Source of the DNA: Methanobacteriota archaeon
Lineage (GTDB): Archaea; Thermoplasmatota; E2; JACPAO01; JAHWKR01
Direction of reading: 5' to 3'
Length of the DNA stretch: 64,000 nucleotides
NCBI GenBank assembly: GCA_019347805.1
Contig: JAHWKR010000005.1
Coordinates: 1-64,000 of the forward strand
Below the pieces are notes generated by a model. The model had not been told where the DNA came from and did not search any database. It saw only the letters and a program-made list of their open reading frames with translations. Numbering within the stretch: the stretch's first letter is position 1; every line of letters begins with the position of its first letter. The translations under genes and the position numbers were made by a program. This document shows, piece by piece, positions 60,072-64,000 of the stretch.

Positions 60072-60689
60072 TCACGCCCGGACGCGACGCTCCCGCCGTT
60101 CGAGGACGAGCTCGAGATAGCTCTTCTCCTCGATGTCGTAGAGCCCCAGGCGCGACAACAGGTTGGACGCCTCGCGCCCGGCACGGCGCAGCGCCTCCGG
60201 ATCGCCCGCCGCTGCCTCCGAATGCACCATCACCTCGACCTCGACGAAGACCCCGAGCCCATCGACCTCATCGAGCGTGATGACGGCGTCCCCCACCGAC
60301 CAGGCACGGCGATGCTTGAGGACGTCCTGCACGGCCGAGAAGCCGAGATGACCCAAAAGCGCATGCACGTTGCCCTGCACCAGCACCTCCTCCTCGGTGC
60401 GCGTCTTGGCCGTCCCTTCCATGCGGGGACCCTTGTAGGTGACGAACGTGCGACCCGAAGCCCATGCCTCGGCCGGGAGCGAGCGCCAATCGACCTCCCC
60501 CTCGTCGGTGATCCGTACGACCCGTCGCAAGCGCAACGCCTCGTCTGTGGTGGCGAAATCGCGCACCGGATGACGGTAATAGGTGTCGTGTTCGACGCGA
60601 CGACCCAATGGGGCCGCTTTCAGCTCCAGGACGCGTCTCTGCACCTCGGCGGGCCGCGGCACCCAGGCCTTGACCTCGACCTCGATCAA
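60072..60689 (-). CDS. CYTH-domain (CyaB-like) protein
   Basis: A 205-residue protein with the CYTH tunnel-fold: the ExExK motif EVEVKAWV at the N-terminus, RLRRVVRITDEGEV, FVTYKGPR, RTEEEVLVQ and FVEVEVMVH. CYTH proteins act on triphosphates (class IV adenylate cyclase, thiamine or inorganic triphosphatase); which one cannot be read. It has no functionally related neighbour. Confidence 0.87.
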   Translation of the reverse strand: MIEVEVKAWVPRPAEVQRRVLELKAAPLGRRVEHDTYYRHPVRDFATTDEALRLRRVVRITDEGEVDWRSLPAEAWASGRTFVTYKGPRMEGTAKTRTEEEVLVQGNVHALLGHLGFSAVQDVLKHRRAWSVGDAVITLDEVDGLGVFVEVEVMVHSEAAAGDPEALRRAGREASNLLSRLGLYDIEEKSYLELVLERRERRVRA

Positions 60690-60733
60690 CGCCTCGCCTC
60701 CTGTCGCATCGGCGGATTCAAAAACAAGCCCTC

Positions 60734-60740
60734 TTTTGAG
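60734..60740 (+). promoter_or_regulatory. TATA-like box of the lipoprotein gene at 60764
   Basis: TTTTGAG centred 27 nt upstream of the ATG at 60764. Confidence 0.35.
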
Positions 60741-60763
60741 CCCTCGCTTTGGTCGCCCCTGTC

Positions 60764-61420
60764 ATGTCACGCTTGGCACCCGCGCTCCTTCTTGTCGTCC
60801 TTGTCAGTGGATGCTTCGAGACCAGCCCGGTCGCCGTCGTGCCGTCGGAGGTGCTGACACAGGGCTGGAGCGAGAAAGAACGCGATTCGGGCTCCAAGTG
60901 GTACGGCCTCGCAGCGAGCTGGACGGTCATCGAGTACCGCGTCACGCCCGAGCGAAAGACCATCGACTCCGGACCCTACCCCGCCTCCTTTACCCTCATG
61001 ACCATCGACACGACGAGCCGGCTCGAACCGAGCGAGGTGCGCGACAAGCTCGAAAGGCAGATCCGGGACAACGCGGCGAGCCAGGACCTCGCACTCAAGG
61101 CGGGCTCCCGCGCCGAAGGTCCGCGCACGCTCGAATCCGGTGTCAAGACCACATGGTTCCGCTATGACGCCGTCATCGGCGAAGACTCGCGCCTCTTCTC
61201 ACCGGGACACGAGGCACGCGTCATCGGCGAGGTCGGCTTCGACGAACGCAGCAAGATCACGTTCGTCGCAGTCGGACTCGCCCAGGTGCAAGGCAGCGGA
61301 CCGACCGGCCAATATTTCCGCGACACGACACACTGGGAAAAGATCGTCGAAGACCCTGACGGGACCATCGACGGACACACCGGGAACGACGGCCTCGTCT
61401 GGAACATCCGGAGCCATTGA
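60764..61420 (+). CDS. Lipoprotein of unknown function
   Basis: A 218-residue exported protein. The signal peptide ends in the lipobox VSGC (LLLVVLVSGCFETSPV). The mature part is a compact domain with LAASWTVIEYRVTPERKTID, EPSEVRDKLERQIRD and ARVIGEVGFDERSKITFVAV. No family is recognised. It ends one base before the m5C methyltransferase gene, so they may share a transcript. Confidence 0.75.
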   Translation: MSRLAPALLLVVLVSGCFETSPVAVVPSEVLTQGWSEKERDSGSKWYGLAASWTVIEYRVTPERKTIDSGPYPASFTLMTIDTTSRLEPSEVRDKLERQIRDNAASQDLALKAGSRAEGPRTLESGVKTTWFRYDAVIGEDSRLFSPGHEARVIGEVGFDERSKITFVAVGLAQVQGSGPTGQYFRDTTHWEKIVEDPDGTIDGHTGNDGLVWNIRSH

Positions 61421-61421
61421 G

Positions 61422-63107
61422 ATGGACGGTCTCGTCCGCAGGGTGGTGCCGCGGCCGGCGGTGCGCGAATGGTGCGAGAAGCATGGCTTCTCACCGGACC
61501 TCGTCGCCCGCTGGACCGAGTGGCTGCCCGACCCGAAACCACTTCTCGCGTCGTTCCTCAAGCCCGTTCCGCGCTACTTGCGCCTCAACCCGCTGCGTGG
61601 TGACGCCGACAGCCTCGAAGCCTCCCTCACCGGACGTGGTTTCGAGTTGGAGCGCGTCGGTTCGCCCGACCCGGCGATCCCGGCGTGGCGCATCGTCAAG
61701 GAACCGTTCGCCGTCTCGTCGACACCGGAACATCTTGACGGCCGGTTCTACCTCCAGGACCTCGCGAGTCTGAGCGCACCCGCCGCGTTGGGCGCCCAGG
61801 CAGGCGAGCGCATCCTCGACATGGCCGCCGCACCGGGCGGCAAGACCACCGCGATCAGCGGCACGACCGGTGACGCGGCGCATGTGCTCGCCGTCGAACC
61901 GGTGCCGCACCGCGCCGCCGCCTTGACCTCCAACCTGCGCCGTCTCGGCGTGCGCGGCGTCGGTGTCGTCACCGCACGCGGCGAGGACATCGAAGGCGAG
62001 GCGCTCTTCGACCGCATCCTCCTCGACGCGCCGTGCACCGGCGAAGGGGTCCTCCCGCGCGACCGCCTGCGCCGCACCGGCACCCTCGAGGAACACGAGA
62101 CGCTCGCCCGCTTGCAACGGGTGCTCCTCGACGCCGCGGTGCGCCTTCTCAAACCGGGCGGCGTCCTCGTCTACAGCACCTGCACCTTCGCCCCCGAAGA
62201 ATGCGAGGAGGCCGTCTTGCACGCCGTCGGACGCGGCCTCGTCACCGAACCGTTGCCGTTCGACGACCTCGGCGGCATCCCGCTCTCCCCGGCACTGGAA
62301 GGCGTCGGCGAGGAGCGGTTCGACCAAGCGGTGCGCCATGCCCGCCGTGCCTACCCGAACAAGCATCATACGCTCGGCTTCTTCGTCGCCCGGTTGCGCA
62401 AACCCGTGGATTGGGATCCATCGCTTCTTCCGAAGAGCGCTCCGCCGAAGGTGGACGCCACCGCCCTCGACCTTTTTTCGTCCGAAGACGAGGGACCTGT
62501 CGCGGTGGACGACGGCGAAATAGAGGAGATCCCGCTCCCCCCCGGGTCCCCGCCCGAGGCGACCCTCCGCGGCGCCGACCCGCCCGAGTTAGAGGCGTTC
62601 GACAGCGCCATCGCCGCGTATGGGGAAGGCGTCCGCGCTCAGCTGGAAGCGGATGGCATCCTCAAGACGCTCGAACGCAAGGACATCACCCCACACCGGC
62701 GCCTCATCTGGACACGACGGGACGACGTCGCCGCGTTCGCCCCGTTCGCGCCCATCGCCCTCGGCATCACCCTCGCGACGTTGTCGCGAAAAGGCGCACG
62801 ACTGACACTGGAGGGCGCCCGTGCCATCGCCCCTTTCGCCCGCCGCGGCACGGTGCGCGTCGACGCGAAGGGCGAACAGCTCTTCCTCTACGGACGTCAC
62901 CTGCTGGTGCGCAGCCTGACGCATTGGGACCGCCCCCTCGAACCCGGCGCCGACGTGTTGGTCCTCTCCGCCGATGGCCGCTTCCTCGGCCAAGGCCGTG
63001 TCGAGCTGCCGCTCCACAACCGCCGACCGGACATCAAGGAGCTGGCGGTGACGAACCTCGCCGACCTCGGCCTCTACCTGCGTGCGCAACAGAAGGTGCC
63101 GGAGTGA
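61422..63107 (+). CDS. RsmB/NOP2/Sun-type RNA m5C methyltransferase
   Basis: A 561-residue RNA cytosine-5 methyltransferase. The catalytic domain has the RNA-binding N-terminus (YLRLNPLRGDADSLEASL), the SAM motif ILDMAAAPGGKTTAIS and both catalytic cysteines in LLDAPCTGEGVL and LVYSTCTFAPEECEE. The C-terminal third, after an acidic linker, is a PUA-like domain (FLYGRHLLVRSLTHWDRPLE, VLVLSADGRFLGQGRVEL). The target (rRNA or tRNA) is unknown. It is coupled to the NUDIX gene by GTGA. Confidence 0.92.
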   Translation: MDGLVRRVVPRPAVREWCEKHGFSPDLVARWTEWLPDPKPLLASFLKPVPRYLRLNPLRGDADSLEASLTGRGFELERVGSPDPAIPAWRIVKEPFAVSSTPEHLDGRFYLQDLASLSAPAALGAQAGERILDMAAAPGGKTTAISGTTGDAAHVLAVEPVPHRAAALTSNLRRLGVRGVGVVTARGEDIEGEALFDRILLDAPCTGEGVLPRDRLRRTGTLEEHETLARLQRVLLDAAVRLLKPGGVLVYSTCTFAPEECEEAVLHAVGRGLVTEPLPFDDLGGIPLSPALEGVGEERFDQAVRHARRAYPNKHHTLGFFVARLRKPVDWDPSLLPKSAPPKVDATALDLFSSEDEGPVAVDDGEIEEIPLPPGSPPEATLRGADPPELEAFDSAIAAYGEGVRAQLEADGILKTLERKDITPHRRLIWTRRDDVAAFAPFAPIALGITLATLSRKGARLTLEGARAIAPFARRGTVRVDAKGEQLFLYGRHLLVRSLTHWDRPLEPGADVLVLSADGRFLGQGRVELPLHNRRPDIKELAVTNLADLGLYLRAQQKVPE

Positions 63108-63670
63108 GCGACTATACCGTGCTCCTCGTCTTCACCTCCTATCGAATCGAACGCTTCGTCCTCGCCCGGCATCGCCTACGCGGCTGGGAACTCCCCGGCG
63201 GGCGTGTCGAACCCGACGAGGACCTGGTCGATGCGGCAAGACGCGAATGGGACGAAGAGACCGGCCTCGCGCTCCACCACCTCGAACCGCTCCTTTTGCA
63301 TCACCGCGCGGGGGGCGACCGCGGCCATGTCTTCCTCGGCGCCATGCATCCCGACGAGCGCCCGGTGTCGGCGGCCCGACGGCACGACCCGGCCGAGAAG
63401 ATCGACGAGGTGCGCCCCGTCGCCCGACTCGACGCGGTGTCCCCGCTCGCTTTTCCTGACGACCCCTACCCCGAGGTGGCCGGGGCGGTCTGGCGACGTG
63501 CCGCGAGCGGACCCTGGCGACGGCCGCCCGACGAGACGGAAACAGGGTTCGTCGCAAGACTGGCGTCACACGCGGCGCGAACAGCGACCGACCACCGCGT
63601 CGAACCGCACCCATTGGCCAAGGCTCGGTCGGGTTCTGTCGAAGAACAGAGGGAAAAGAGGGAGGAGTAG
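63104..63670 (+). CDS. NUDIX hydrolase
   Basis: A 188-residue NUDIX protein with the box GGRVEPDEDLVDAARREWDE followed by ETGLAL. The N-terminal VLLVFTSYRIERFVLARHRL and WELPGG precede it. A Lys/Glu-rich tail (SVEEQREKREE) follows the fold. The start is a GTG that overlaps the stop of the methyltransferase gene (GTGA). The substrate is unknown; coupling suggests a link to RNA metabolism but does not prove it. Confidence 0.87.
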   Translation: MSDYTVLLVFTSYRIERFVLARHRLRGWELPGGRVEPDEDLVDAARREWDEETGLALHHLEPLLLHHRAGGDRGHVFLGAMHPDERPVSAARRHDPAEKIDEVRPVARLDAVSPLAFPDDPYPEVAGAVWRRAASGPWRRPPDETETGFVARLASHAARTATDHRVEPHPLAKARSGSVEEQREKREE

Positions 63671-63780
63671 CGGGCCGGCATGGCCAGCACCGCGGAGGTC
63701 TCCCTTCCCGATATCAGACCTTCCGACGGAGTACTTGACCCGATTGGTAGGTCCGTCCAAACGTGCCGGGCACGCCGAGC

Positions 63781-64000
63781 CTAGGTCCGCTCGACGCCGA
63801 AGGCCACCTTCAGGTTGACCTTGTACTGGATGATCTTGCCGTTGTCGCATTTCACCGACATGTTCTCGACATGCGCCCCGGTGATCCCCCGCGTCGTGTT
63901 CGTCGCGTCCTCGATGGCGTTCTGGATGGCGTTCTCGAAACTGCTTTCCGAGACACCGATGAGCTCGACGACCTTTGCGGTGCGGTGCTCGTGCTTGACT
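63781..64000 (-). CDS. Dodecin (partial, cut by window edge)
   Basis: At least 72 residues, lacking only the first few, of a dodecin: a small flavin-binding protein that assembles as a dodecamer and buffers free flavin. Visible features are HRTAKVVELIGVSESSFENA, IQNAIEDATNTTRGITGAHV and IIQYKVNLKVAFGVERT at the C-terminus. The stop codon is at 63781-63783. The start lies past the window end. Confidence 0.88.
   Translation of the reverse strand, partial: VKHEHRTAKVVELIGVSESSFENAIQNAIEDATNTTRGITGAHVENMSVKCDNGKIIQYKVNLKVAFGVERT

Overview
The window is chromosomal DNA of an archaeon, most likely a GC-rich, uncultivated euryarchaeal lineage; I lean towards Thermoplasmatota-like but the sequence alone does not prove the phylum. 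The evidence is archaeal marker genes: the L18e-L13-S9 ribosomal cluster, PCNA with heterodimeric primase PriL/PriS and GINS, L44e-S27e-aIF2alpha-Nop10-PAC2, peptidyl-tRNA hydrolase 2, elongation factor TFS, class I LysRS and a fused 3-hydroxyacyl-CoA dehydrogenase/enoyl-CoA hydratase. Many genes also have a TATA-like box 25-30 nt before the start codon, which implies leaderless mRNAs. I see no phage, IS element, transposase or CRISPR array. Bacterial-type genes (NAD-dependent ligase LigA, PolX, PadR, a YdeP-type molybdoenzyme with FdhD) suggest old transfers.

Regions. 1-1.4 kb: end of a ribosomal protein operon. 1.4-3.7 kb: two paralogous secreted/membrane-anchored proteins that share a palindromic operator and end in an unusual hairpin plus T10 terminator. 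3.8-9.5 kb: ArsA/Get3 ATPase, FdhD with its molybdoenzyme, a Trm9-like methyltransferase and a 2Fe-2S ferredoxin. 9.7-18.7 kb: thiamine pyrophosphokinase-like enzyme, Pth2, a PadR-RDD-lipoprotein operon, UbiE-like methyltransferase with a membrane partner, TFS, NUDIX, DUF531, PGI/PMI and DUF99. 18.9-25.6 kb: replication and translation supercluster. 25.6-28.9 kb: a low-GC island with a small secreted protein, a 2-hydroxyacid dehydrogenase and a degenerate Mur-ligase/CapB-like protein. 28.9-38.0 kb: acyl-CoA metabolism (HAD/ECH fusion, methylmalonyl-CoA mutase and epimerase, SDRs, and a thiolase-like protein without the nucleophilic cysteine paired with DUF35). 38-41 kb: Gly-rich membrane protein, arginase, and a ParA-like ATPase with a wHTH partner. 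41-46.7 kb: cell-surface cluster. 46.9-48.6 kb: tandem DUF504 genes and ketopantoate reductase. 48.6-55 kb: LVIVD lipoprotein and a PolX-basic-basic-LigA repair operon. 55-64 kb: amidohydrolase, LysRS, DUF4438, tRNA-Ser(UGA), wHTH, receiver protein, CYTH protein, lipoprotein, RNA m5C methyltransferase, NUDIX and a dodecin cut by the window edge.

How the genes fit together. Several operons are translationally coupled by ATGA/GTGA overlaps (priL-priS; mcmA-SDR-TM-mce; polX-two basic proteins-ligA; lysS-DUF4438; m5C methyltransferase-NUDIX). The most noteworthy units are the PolX/basic/basic/LigA operon, the operator-sharing paralogs at 1.9-3.6 kb, the cysteine-less thiolase with DUF35, the P-loop-less CapB-like protein and the 41-46.7 kb surface cluster.
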